Assembly (NCBI GenBank): GCA_032718475.1
Contig: JAUCBJ010008051.1
Coordinates: forward strand, 1 to 42,077
DNA length: 42,077 bases
DNA from: Nemertoderma westbladi
Taxonomy: Eukaryota > Xenacoelomorpha > Nemertodermatida > Nemertodermatidae
Reading direction: 5' to 3'
Below are positions 19,721 through 31,700 of the stretch, one piece after another. Position numbers and translations under genes: made by a program. The notes under the pieces are model-generated. The model did no database searches. It was not told where the DNA came from and saw only the letters and a program-made list of their open reading frames with translations. Numbering within the stretch: position 1 is the stretch's first letter; each line of letters opens with the position of its first letter.

Positions 19721-22700
19721 CTGTATTGTTAGGGACCATCAAATTCACAACTGGCACATTTTCAGAGGATAAACCGATGGAATATCGCTATTTTTTGAGC
19801 ACCCTGATAAAAACATAATACAATATAGGGCCTACCAAGCAATAAATTATAGAGTAAAACTCTTTTTGAACACACCCCACGCGTATCAGAATTCCTATAC
19901 CGTATACTATAGATTGGTTTTTAAAGTTTATATCGAACAAAAATTAACGAGGCATAAAAAAAACTAACCTAAATGGTTTGTTTGGTTTATTTTTTCGATG
20001 TTTATCCTTCGCAACATCGATGGAGTTATTGTTAGAGACAAAGGATGTTCCTGGAGAGTTCACCAACTGTCCGTGAATCTCGTCGTTCCCGTTAACAACC
20101 AGCGAATCGCCGAGGGATATCGCGCCGTTAATCGCCCTGGGAACGGGACGCAACGGAGTCGAAGTCAACCCACCGCCAACCAGGTTATTCCGACGTCGTT
20201 CAATTTCATCGCATTTCTTAGCTGCCGACATTTATTGAACTTAGAACGCTTTCTAGGCACCGCTGATCCACTATCAACATTTATATTACTGGTCTTCAAT
20301 TTTTTTAATGATGTGCTGGTACGATTGGGAGAGCTAAGTATGGTGGAGTTATTCCCCGACGTATTAGATTCTTTCAACATTTGTAGTCCATCTCCACATG
20401 TGTCTGAAGTAGATCCAACTTTGGTACATTTAGTAGGTGCAGCAAGTGTTTTAGTCACTGGAGTTCCTTTGACTGCTGGGATTTTAACTTTCTTGTTTGG
20501 TACATCATCTTCATCTGAGCAACTATCTGACTCGCTAGATTCTTTAGAAGTTTGTTGTTTAGATTTGGATGGGGCAGGACAAACTTTGGTACCTTTAGGA
20601 GGTGCAACAAGTGTCTTAGTCACTGGAGTTCCTTTGACTGCTGGGATTTTAACTTTCTTGTTTGGTACATCATCTTCATCTGAGCTACTATCTGACTCGC
20701 TAGATTCTTTAGAAGTTTGTTGTTTTGATTTGGATGCGGTAGAACTAGCTTTGGTACATTTAGTAGGTGCAGCAAGTGTTTTAGTAACTGGAGTTCCTTT
20801 GACTGCAGGGAGTTTAATTTTCTTGTTTGGATCATCCTCTTCATCGGAGCTACTATCTGACTCACTAGATTCTTTAGAAGTTTGTTGTTTTGATTTGGAT
20901 GCGGTAGAACAATCTTCGGTACATTTAGTAGGTGCAGCAAGTGTTTTAGTAACTGGAGATCCTTTGACTGCTGGGATTTTAACTTTCTTGTTTGGATCAT
21001 CCTCTTCATCTGAGCTACTATCTGACTCACTAGATTCTTTAGAAGTTTGTTGTTTTGATTTGGATGCGGTAGAACTAACTTTGGTACATTTAGTAGGTGC
21101 AGCAAGTGTTTTAGTAACTGGAGATCCTTTGACTGCTGGGATTTTAACTTTCTTGTTTGGTACATCATCTTCATCTTCATCTGAGCTACTATCTGACTCA
21201 CTAGATTCTTTATAAGTTCGTGGTTTAGATTTGGATGCGGTAGAACTAACTTTGGTACCTTTAGTAGGTGCACCAAGTGTTTTAGTCACTGGAGTTCCTT
21301 TGACTGCTGGGATTTTAACTTTCTTGTTCGGTACATCATCTTCATCGGAGCTACTATCTGACTCACTAGATTCTTTAGAAGTTTGTTGTTTAGATTTGGA
21401 TGGGGTAGAACTACCTTTGGTACATTTAGTAGGTGCAGCAAGTGTTTTAGTAACTGGAGTTCCTTTGACTGCAGGAATTTTAACTTTCTTGTTTGGATCA
21501 TCCTCTTCATCGGAGCTACTATCTGACTCACTAGATTCGTTAGAAGTTTGTTGTTTAGATTTGGATGGGGTAGAACTACCTTTGGTACATTTAGTAGGTG
21601 CAGCAAGTGTTTTAGTAACTGGAGTTCCTTTGATTGCAGGGATTTTAACTTTCTTGTTTGGATCATCCTCTTCATCGGAGCTACTATCTGACTCACTAGA
21701 TTCGTTAGAAGTTTGTTGTTTTGATTTGGATGCGGTAGAACTAACTTTGGTACATTTAGTAGGTGCAACAAGTGTTTTAGTCACTGGAGTTCCTTTGACT
21801 GCAGGGATTTTAACTTTCTTGTTCGGTACATCCTCTTCATCGGAGCTACTATCTGACTCACTAGATTCGTTAGAAGTTTGTTGTTTAGATTTGGATGGGG
21901 TAGAACTACCTTTGGTACATTTAGTAGGTGCAACAAGTGTTTTAGTCACTGGAGTTCCTTTGACTGCAGGAATTTTAACTTTCTTGTTCGGTACATCATC
22001 TTCATCGGAGCTACTATCTGACTCACTAGATACTTTATAAGTTTGTGGTTTAGATTTGGATGCGGTAGAACTAACTTTGGTACCTTTAGTAGGTGCACCA
22101 AGTGTTTTAGTCACTGGAGTTCCTTTGACTGCTGGGATTTTAACTTTCTTGTTCGGTACATCATCTTCATCGGAGCTACTATCTGACTCACTAGATTCTT
22201 TAGAAGTTTGTTGTTTAGATTTGGATGGGGTAGAACTACCTTTGGTACATTTAGTAGGTGCAGCAAGTGTTTTAGTAACTGGAGTTCCTTTGATTGCAGG
22301 GATTTTAACTTTCTTGTTTGGATCATCCTCTTCATCGGAGCTACTATCTGACTCACTAGATTCGTTAGAAGTTTGTTGTTTAGATTTGGATGGGGTAGAA
22401 CTACCTTTGGTACATTTAGTAGGTGCAACAAGTGTTTTAGTCACTGGAGTTCCTTTGACTGCAGGAATTTTAACTTTCTTGTTCGGTACATCATCTTCAT
22501 CGGAGCTACTATCTGACTCACTAGATTCTTTATAAGTTCGTGGTTTAGATTTGGATGCGGTAGAACTAACTTTGGTACCTTTAGTAGGTGCAACAAGTGT
22601 TTTAGTCACTGGAGTTCCTTTGACTGCAGGGATTTTAACTTTCTTGTTTGGATCATCCTCTTCATCGGAGCTACTATCTGACTCACTAGATTCTTTATAA

Positions 22701-24556
22701 GTTCGTGGTTTAGATTTGGATGCGGTAGAACTAACTTTGGTACCTTTAGTAGGTGCAACAAGTGTTTTAGTCACTGGAGTTCCTTTGACTGCAGGAATTT
22801 TAACTTTCTTGTTCGGTACATCATCTTCATCGGAGCTACTATCTGACTCACTAGATTCTTTATAAGTTCGTGGTTTAGATTTGGATGCGGTAGAACTAAC
22901 TTTGGTACCTTTAGTAGGTGCAACAAGTGTTTTAGTCACTGGAGTTCCTTTGACTGCAGGGATTTTAACTTTCTTGTTTGGATCATCCTCTTCATCGGAG
23001 CTACTATCTGACTCACTAGATTCTTTATAAGTTCGTGGTTTAGATTTGGATGCGGTAGAACTAACTTTGGTACCTTTAGTAGGTGCAACAAGTGTTTTAG
23101 TCACTGGAGTTCCTTTGACTGCAGGGATTTTAACTTTCTTGTTTGGATCATCCTCTTCATCGGAGCTACTATCTGACTCACTAGATTCGTTAGAAGTTTG
23201 TTGTTTAGATTTGGATGGGGTAGAACTACCTTTGGTACATTTAGTAGGTGCAACAAGTGTTTTAGTCACTGGAGTTCCTTTGACTGCAGGAATTTTAACT
23301 TTCTTGTTCGGTACATCATCTTCATCGGAGCTACTATCTGACTCACTAGATTCTTTATAAGTTCGTGGTTTAGATTTGGATGCGGTAGAACTAACTTTGG
23401 TACCTTTAGTAGGTGCAACAAGTGTTTTAGTCACTGGAGTTCCTTTGACTGCAGGGATTTTAACTTTCTTGTTTGGATCATCCTCTTCATCGGAGCTACT
23501 ATCTGACTCACTAGATTCTTTATAAGTTCGTGGTTTAGATTTGGATGCGGTAGAACTAACTTTGGTACCTTTAGTAGGTGCAACAAGTGTTTTAGTCACT
23601 GGAGTTCCTTTGACTGCAGGGATTTTAACTTTCTTGTTCGGTACATCATCTTCATCGGAGCTACTATCTGACTCACTAGATCCTTTATAAGTTTGTTGTT
23701 TAGATTTGGATGCGGTAGAACTAACTTTGGTACCTTTAGTAGGTGCAGCAAGTGTTTTAGTAACTGGAGTTCCTTTGACTGCAAGGATGTTAACTTTCTT
23801 GCTTGGTACATCATCTTCATCTGAGCTACTATCTGACTCACTAGATTCTTTATAAGTTTGTTGTTTAGATTTGGATGCGGTAGAACTAACTTTGGTACCT
23901 TTAGTAGGTGCAGCAAGTGTTTTAGTCACTGGAGTTCCTTTGACTGCTGGGATTTTAACTTTCTTGCTTGGTACATCATCTTCATCTGAGCTACTATCTG
24001 ACTCACTGGATTCTTTATAAGTTTGTTGTTTAGATTTGGATGCGGTAGAACTAACTTTGGTACCTTTAGTAGGTGCAGCAAGTGTTTTAGTAACTGGAGT
24101 TCCTTTGACTGCAGGGATTTTAACTTTCTTGTTTGGTACATCATCTTCATCTGAGCTACTATCTGACTCACTAGATTCTTTATAAGTTTGTTGTTTAGAT
24201 TTGGATGGGGTAGAACTAGCTTTGGTACATTTAGTAGGTGCAGCAAGTGTTTTAGTAACTGGAGTTCCTGTGACTGCAGGGATTTTAATTTTCTTGTTTG
24301 GATCATCCTCTTCATCGGAGCTACTATCTGACTCACTAGATTCTTTAGAAGTTTGTTGTTTAGATTTGGATGCGGTAGAACTAACTTTGGTACCTTTAGT
24401 AGGTGCAGCAAGTGTTTAAGTAACTGGAGTTCCTTTGACTGCAGGGATTTTAACTTTCTTGTTTGGTACATCATCTTCATCTTCATCTGAGCTACTATCT
24501 GACTCACTGGATTCTTTATAAGTTTGTTGTTTAGATTTGGATGGGGCAGGACAAAC

Positions 24557-24974
24557 AAAGTGAATTAAAAATTTTGTGTTCTAATTGAAAAGCGCTGGTT
24601 ACTTGTTTTTTTCATTTTTTTCCAACGCATAGAGGACTAAACAGCCATTTATGGTAATCATATCATTTTTAAATATTTTCCAATGTATTTTGCGCCCCAG
24701 AAAACCTGTATTGAAAAACAATTAGCCGAAAAATGTAACTTTCAAATTTTGTGAAAATTGTGCACTACTTGTAATTTTGGTGCTGCAATATTACCACCCC
24801 AGTACATTTTTTCGAAAATTTTTTTTCGGTCGGAACCAGACTAGTGATACCTACGTACAAACAAAAAATCAGAAGTTTTCGTTATTATTTGTAGATTTTA
24901 GAGGGATGGGTCAATATGACCCCCCCCCCCCCCCCGGTATTTGTACAGCATTTTATAGCCCGGTACTAATAGGG
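24557..24974 (+). mobile_element. Remnant of a TTAA-type (piggyBac-like) element at the duplication junction
   Basis: The right edge reads GGTACTAATAGGG directly before TTAA (24975-24978); in the homologous left flank of copy A the sequence left of TTAA is different. AATAGGG|TTAA mirrors the CCCTATT end of the element at 33591-34320. No matching left terminal repeat is visible before 24556, so only the right part survives, or the segment is filler. It contains a C-run at 24921-24936. No coding sequence recognised. Confidence 0.5.
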
Positions 24975-25482
24975 TTAATATCCTTCCTACAAGGTGAAAA
25001 AAGCTCAATCTTTACTTTTACTTTTAAACTTTATGGGTGATCAAAGTAAGCACCCTTATATTAGACCCCTCGTTAGGTGCTAATTTATCTTAATTAAACG
25101 CACCTTAAATTTATTAAATAGATTACCAGTACATTAAGTGTGAGTCATTATTAAAAATAATGTAAAAGTGAATATATAAGTTTGTTGTTTTAAGCGGAGT
25201 ATTCAAAATAGTTAAAAATTAAAGAAGTTATTTATATAGTAAAAAAATAATTGAGAAAAAAAAAATCTTATTTATGAATTTTATATTGTACAAGACAAAC
25301 ATATTTTTAATTTAAAATATCTCTGATCTCTGGGTTAAATTTATGTTTTCAATACCCCGGGAACCAGGGACCTATCCAGAAACCAAAACATTGCCCGGAG
25401 AATCCAGAGATCAGCGACAGTCTCTGTATCAACTCTATAAAACATTATTAGTGACATATTATTTCCGCATCAAAAATATTTT

Positions 25483-25488
25483 TTTATT
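25483..25488 (-). promoter_or_regulatory. Candidate poly(A) signal AATAAA, copy B
   Basis: AATAAA on the minus strand about 160 nt beyond the stop codon of exon 3, conserved in copy A. No other AATAAA is closer to the stop. Confidence 0.5.
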
Positions 25489-25648
25489 GATTAATAATGA
25501 AAAATAGAAAAAGCGGCGGACTTTTAAAGTTCCTACTTAATTAATAGATCCAAGTATAATTTCAAGTTCCGTTATTACCACCACAACTGTCACTAATTTG
25601 GCACATTTTTATAAAACATAATTAGATAGAGAACCATAACAACACAAT

Positions 25649-25768
25649 TTAATCGTCATCAGAGTTTGCGAATTTAATACCATGACAACCAGTATCTATG
25701 TGACCTCCTTTATAACTACCTCGCTTCTTTTTAGTTTTTTCGTGACGAAAGTTTTTCCCGGAAACGAC
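25649..25768 (-). CDS. NOLC1: Copy B exon 3: SRP40 domain, second half
   Basis: 120 bp after acceptor GTTACAG in phase 0; [20 protein letters not shown] then [19 protein letters not shown] and TAA. The [13 protein letters not shown] core is the most conserved stretch of Nopp140/Srp40 proteins. Confidence 0.92.
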   Translation of the reverse strand, partial: VVSGKNFRHEKTKKKRGSYKGGHIDTGCHGIKFANSDDD

Positions 25769-28700
25769 CTGTAACACAAAAAAAAACATTACTATGGCAA
25801 CGGGGGACGCCTCTGGTAACCTACAAATAAACCGATACCAAACCCATTAGTAACAGACTGGAGAGACAGACAGACTGGAGAGACAGACAGACCAGAGACT
25901 GGACAGACCCCCTGTTATACACATAGACACACCATTTAGACTTACCTTTAGGTCGTAGTAAGCTTTCTCTCCCCAGGACCCCACTGCTCCAGACTTGGCG
26001 GAGAAACAATTATCCTGTAGATTTGCAGGTATGAAATCAACGGCATCGTTATTCACCCTCCTGAATAAAGTAAATAAATATATTGTGTGATGGATGATAT
26101 TACATTGTATAACCAAACTACAGAACCTTTTATTGTAGTTGTTGTATTAAATAGGAACCATTAAAACAATATATTTATTTATTGTTGTTGTTGTTGTTGT
26201 GAATTATTTTCGGTAGAGTTTTTCGGAAAAGCGTCAGAGTGACAATTCAAAAGTGCCGTACTGGGTTCGATCCTGGATTAGGTCTTTTGTGTATTTTAGT
26301 TTTTAAAGTCTAGGCGGTTTCTTTTACAGTCTGGTTACACTTTTCTAGTTATTACTAGACCTATTACACGTGGCAGCGAGTTAGGTAGCAACTTCATCAA
26401 TTGATATATTATTTTGAAGGTGTCAACGTATATCCCCACAAACTCGGATTTTCGTTTATTCAATTATTCTATATTTTTGTATCAACAAAGTAACTGGGTG
26501 CAAAGTTCCAAGTTCGAGCCCGTGTTAATGCAAGACGATGAAAGTTCAAAATTTAAATATTTTAATATAATTTTATTCCCTAACTCTCCAACCAAATCTT
26601 AAGAATAGGTTACCTTGGAAACAACACGATAAAAAAAATTCCAGAATTTATTGCAATTCTTTAACCCTAATCATCATCCACCTAAAGGCCATGATATACC
26701 ACAGGAGCGGCGAGCGGCCGCGGCTGATGTGAGCGGCGACGAGTTTTAGTGTGATACACTATAGGAGCGGCGAGCGGCAGCAGCCATTTGTGGTGTATCA
26801 TCACCCATAGAAAATAATGTGTTCTATTTTTAAAAAGTGGCCGCTCGCCGCTGCCGCTCGCTGCTCCTGTGGTGTATCATGGCCTTAAGCAAAGCAGCAT
26901 ATAAGAAGTTTCTAAGGAAATATTACTGTAAATATGTAACTTATATTTAAATAATGATTTAATTTATAATTTGATAATTTAATTTATTGAAGTAGTTTAA
27001 TTACACTTGTTAAGTTTCTTAAAATTCTTTTTTAACAACACTAGAGCTAAACCATATAAGTATAGCGAACAAAAAAATAATATATAGCCCAGCAAGTGAA
27101 ATATAACTAAGTACTTTTTAAATCTGCTTATAAAAGTGTTAAATAAAAAATCTCAGAATGGGGGAATATTATGCAAAAGTAGCTCAGTTGGTTGAGCGCC
27201 GGGCCTGCAATCTATTGGTTGCAGGTTCAGCCCCGCGAGGGTCCACTCAGCCTTTCATCCACTGGGGTCGATAAAATGTGTACCAGTTAAATAACTGGGA
27301 GCAAATCTTGGGATAGGAGTAGCGCCCACCCCTACCCTCGGGTAGCAGATATGAGTAGCGCCCACCCCTACCCTCGGGTAGCAGCTATCGAAAGAGGAGC
27401 CTTCGGGTCGCCTCCGGCTTCGGACGACTGTTTGCTTGCTTGCCTCTGTTAGCAAAAAAAAAACTATATTGTTAGGGACCATCAAATTCACAACTGGCAC
27501 ATTTTCAGAGGATAAACCGATGGAATATCGCTATTTTTTGAGCACCCTGATAAAAACATAATACAATATAGTGGCTACCAAGCAATAAATTATAGAGTAA
27601 AACTCTTTTTGAACACACCCCACGCGTATCAGAATTCCTATACCGTATACTATAGATTGGTTTTTATAGTTTATTTCGAACAAAAATTAACGAGGCATAA
27701 AAAAAACTAACCTAAATGGTTTGTTTGGTTTATTTTTTCGATGTTTATCCTTCGCAACATCGATGGAGTTATTATTAGAGACAAAGGATGTTCCTGGAGA
27801 GTTCACCAACTGTCCGTGAATCTCGTCGTTCCCGTTAACAACCAGCGAATCGCCGAGGGATATCGCGCCGTTAATCGCCCTGGGAACGGGACGCAACGGA
27901 GTCGAAGTCAACCCACCGCCAACCAGGTTATTCCGACGTCGTTCAATTTCATCGCATTTCTTAGCTGCCGACATGTACGGCAGTTCGGGGTCACTAAGAT
28001 CAGACGAGTGCGGAGATGCGATAGGAGAGGAGAATGATTTATTAAACTTAGAACGCTTTCTAGGCACCGCTGATCCACTATCAACATTTATATTACTGGT
28101 CTTCCATTTTTTTAATGATGTGCTGGTACGATTGGGAGAGCTAAGTATGGTGGAGTTATTCCCCGACGTATTAGATTCTTTCAACATTTGTAGTCCATCT
28201 CCACATGTGTCTGAAGTAGATCCAACTTTGGTACATTTAGTAGATGCACCAAGTGTTTTAGTCACTGGAGTTCCTTTGACTGCTGGGATTTTAACTTTCT
28301 TGTTTGGTACATCATCTTCATCTGAGCTACTATCTGACTCGCTAGATTCTTTAGAAGTTTGTTGTTTAGATTTGGATGGGGCAGGACAAACTTTGGTACC
28401 TTTAGGAGGTGCAACAAGTGTCTTAGTCACTGGAGTTCCTTTGACTGCTGGGATTTTAACTTTCTTGTTTGGTACATCATCTTCATCTGAGCTACTATCT
28501 GACTCGCTAGATTCTTTAGAAGTTTGTTGTTTTGATTTGGATGCGGTAGAACTAACTTTGGTACCTTTAGTAGATGCCACACGTTTTTTAGTCACTGGAG
28601 TTCCTTTGACTGCTGGGATTTTAACTTTCTTGTTTGGTACATCATCTTCATCTGAGCTACTATCTGACTCGCTAGATTCTTTAGAAGTTTGCTGTTTAGA

Positions 28701-31700
28701 TTTGGATGGGGCAGGACAAACTTTGGTACCTTTAGGAAGTGCAACAAGTGTCTTAGTCATTGGAGTTCCTTTGACTGCTGGGATTTTATCCTTCTTGTTC
28801 GGTACATCATCTTCATCTGAGCTACTATCTGACTCACTAGATTCTTTAGAAGTTTGTTGTTTAGATTTGGATGGGGCAGGACAAACTTTGGTACCTTTAG
28901 GAGGTGCAGCAAGTGTTTTAGTAACTGGAGTTCCTTTGACTGCAGGGATTTTAACTTTCTTGTTTGGATCATCCTCTTCATCGGAGCTACTATCTGACTC
29001 ACTAGATTCTTTAGAAGTTTGTTGTTTAGATTTGGATGGGGCAGGACAAACTTTGGTACCTTTAGGAGGTGCAGCAAGTGTTTTAGTAACTGGAGTTCCT
29101 TTGACTGCAGGGATTTTAACTTTCTTGTTTGGATCATCCTCTTCATCGGAGCTACTATCTGACTCACTAGATTCTTTAGAAGTTTGTTGTTTAGATTTGG
29201 ATGGGGCAGGACAAACTTTGGTACCTTTAGGAGGTGCAGCAAGTGTTTTAGTAACTGGAGTTCCTTTGACTGCAGGGATTTTAACTTTCTTGTTCGGTAC
29301 ATCATCTTCATCTGAGCTACTATCTGACTCACTAGATTCTTTATAAGTTTGTTGTTTAGATTTGGATGAGGTAGAACTAACTTTGGTACATTTAGTAGCT
29401 GCAGCAAGTGTTTTAGTAACTGGAGTTCCTTTGACTGCAGGGATTTTAACTTTCTTGTTTGGATCATCCTCTTCATCTGAGCTACTATCTGACTCACTAG
29501 ATTCTTTAGAAGTTTGTTGTTTTGATTTGGATGCGGTAGAACTAACTTTGGTACATTTAGTAGGTGCAGCAAGTGTTTTAGTAACTGGAGATCCTTTGAC
29601 TGCTGGGATTTTAACTTTCTTGTTTGGTACATCATCTTCATCTTCATCTGAGCTACTATCTGACTCACTAGATTCTTTATAAGTTTGTGGTTTAGATTTG
29701 GATGCGGTAGAACTAACTTTGGTACCTTTAGTAGGTGCAGCAAGTGTTAGAGTCACTGGAGTTCCTTTGACTGCTGGGACTTTAAAATTCTTGTTCGGTA
29801 CATCATCTTCATCGGAGCTACTATCTGACTCACTAGATTCTTTAGAAGTTTGTTGTTTAGATTTGGATGGGGCAGGACAGACTTTGGTACCTTTAGTAGG
29901 TGCAGCAAGTGTTTTAGTAACTGGAGTTCCTTTGACTGCAGGGATTTTAACTTTCTTGTTTGGATCATCCTCTTCATCGGAGCTACTATCTGACTCACTA
30001 GATTCGTTAGAAGTTTGCTGTTTAGATTTGGATGGGGTAGAACTACCTTTGGTACATTTAGTAGGTGCAGCAAGTGTTTTAGTAACTGGAGTTCCTTTGA
30101 CTGCAGGAATTTTAACTTTCTTGTTCGGTACATCATCTTCATCGGAGCTACTATCTGACTCACTAGATACTTTATAAGTTTGTGGTTTAGATTTGGATGC
30201 GGTAGAACTAACTTTGGTACCTTTAGTAGGTACAGCAAGTGTTTTAGTCACTGGAGTTCCTTTGACTGCTGGGATTTTAACTTTCTTGTTCGGTACATCA
30301 TCTTCATCGGAGCTACTATCTGACTCACTAGATTCTTTAGAAGTTTGTTGTTTAGATTTGGATGGGGCAGGACAAACTTTGGTACCTTTAGTAGGTGCAG
30401 AAGGGGTTTTAGTCACTGCAGTTCCTTTGGCTGCTGGGATTTTAACTTTCTTGTTCGGTACATCATCTTCATCGGAGCTACTATCTGACTCACTAGATTC
30501 TTTATAAGTTTGTTGTTTAGATTTGGATGCGGTAGAACTAACTTTGGTACCTTTAGTAGGTGCAACAAGTGTTTTAGTCACTGGAGTTCCTTTGACTGCA
30601 GGGATTTTAACTTTCTTGTTCGGTACATCATCTTCATCGGAGCTACTATCTGACTCACTAGATTCTTTATAAGTTTGTTGTTTAGATTTGGATGCGGTAG
30701 AACTAACTTTGGTACCTTTAGTAGGTGCAGCAAGTGTTTTAGTCACTGGAGTTCCTTTGACTGCTGGGATTTTAACTTTCTTGTTCGGTACATCATCTTC
30801 ATCGGAGCTACTATCTGACTCACTAGATGCTTTATAAGTTTGTTGTTTAGATTTGGATGCGGTAGAACTAACTTTGGTACCTTTAGTAGGTGCAGCAAGT
30901 GTTTTAGTAACTGGAGTTCCTTTGACTGCAGGGATTTTAACTTTCTTGCTTGGTACATCATCTTCATCTGAGCTACTATCTGACTCACTAGATTCTTTAT
31001 AAGTTTGTTGTTTAGATTTGGATGCGGTAGAACTAACTTTGGTACCTTTAGTAGGTGCAGCAAGTGTTTTAGTCACTGGAGTTCCTTTGACTGCTGGGAT
31101 TTTAACTTTCTTGCTTGGTACATCATCTTCATCTGAGCTACTATCTGACTCACTAGATTCTTTATAAGTTTGTTGTTTAGATTTGGATGCGGTAGAACTA
31201 ACTTTGGTACATTTAGTAGGTGCAGCAAGTGTTTTAGTAACTGGAGTTCCTTTGACTGCAGGGATTTTAACATTCTTGTTTGGTACATCATCTTCATCTG
31301 AGCTACTATCTGACTCACTAGATTCTTTATAAGTTTGTTGTTTAGATTTGGATGCGGTAGAACTAACTTTGGTACCTTTAGTAGGTGCAGCAAGTGTTTT
31401 AGTCACTGGAGTTCCTTTGATTGCTGGGATTATAACTTTCTTGTTTGGATTATCCTCTTCATCAGAGCTACTATCTGACTCACTAGATTCTTTATAAGTT
31501 TGTTGTTTAGATTTGGATGCGGTAGAACTAACTTTGGTACCTTTAGTAGGTGCAGCAAGTGTTTTAGTCACTGGAGTTCCTTTGATTGCTGGGATTATAA
31601 CTTTCTTGTTTGGATTATCCTCTTCATCGGAGCTACTATCTGACTCACTAGATTCTTTATAAGTTTGTTGTTTAGATTTGGATGAGGTAGAACTAACTTT

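Larger units (their letters stand above)
17141..24556 (-). repeat. Segmental duplication, copy A (NOLC1-like pseudogene unit)
   Basis: Homology to copy B begins at TTAATATACTTCCTACAAGG (17141) and runs through the 3' flank, exons 3, 2 and intron 1 into the 165-bp repeat array of exon 1. It ends abruptly at 24556 in the middle of a repeat unit, where the expected TTTGG is replaced by unrelated AAAGTGAATT. Exons 2 and 3 differ from copy B at only 3 of 235 bases, so the duplication is recent. Confidence 0.93.
17822..24556 (-). pseudogene. NOLC1/Nopp140-like, 5'-truncated and frameshifted copy A
   Basis: Same exon order as copy B: repeat exon 1 (24556-19969), exon 2 (18193-18079) and exon 3 (17941-17822), with intact GT and AG sites. 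Three lesions disable it. The 5' end is lost in the middle of a repeat unit. AAA has become TAA at 24416-24418 in the ACT-AAA-ACA (Thr-Lys-Thr) codons. A 64-bp deletion relative to copy B, between CCGACAT and TTATTGAAC near 20231, shifts the frame so the long frame ends in an unrelated tail at 20165. Downstream of the stop at 24416 the open frame to 20165 still holds 21 full repeats. Exons 2-3 still encode an SRP40-type C-terminus, but out of frame with the repeats. Expression as a truncated acidic/basic repeat protein cannot be excluded. Confidence 0.85.
26061..27711 (-). other. Copy B intron 1 (1651 bp)
   Basis: GT (27711-27710) to AG (26062-26061), splitting an Arg codon after its second base. 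It holds the MITE, the SINE and the tRNA-like remnant, all shared with copy A. Intron 2 (25769-25945, 177 bp) is 40 bp longer than in copy A because of extra GGAGAGACAGACAGAC-type sequence and a short insertion near 25810. Confidence 0.85.

Noticed and set aside
23927-23929. GTG as start codon of copy A
   Set aside because: The frame merely opens there because the nonsense codon at 24416-24418 lies upstream; animal genes rarely start at GTG and the repeats continue upstream in the same frame.
20620-31393. Minus-strand frames rich in [21 protein letters not shown]
   Set aside because: Second-frame shadow of the same repeats; lacks any domain and breaks wherever units carry indels not divisible by 3.
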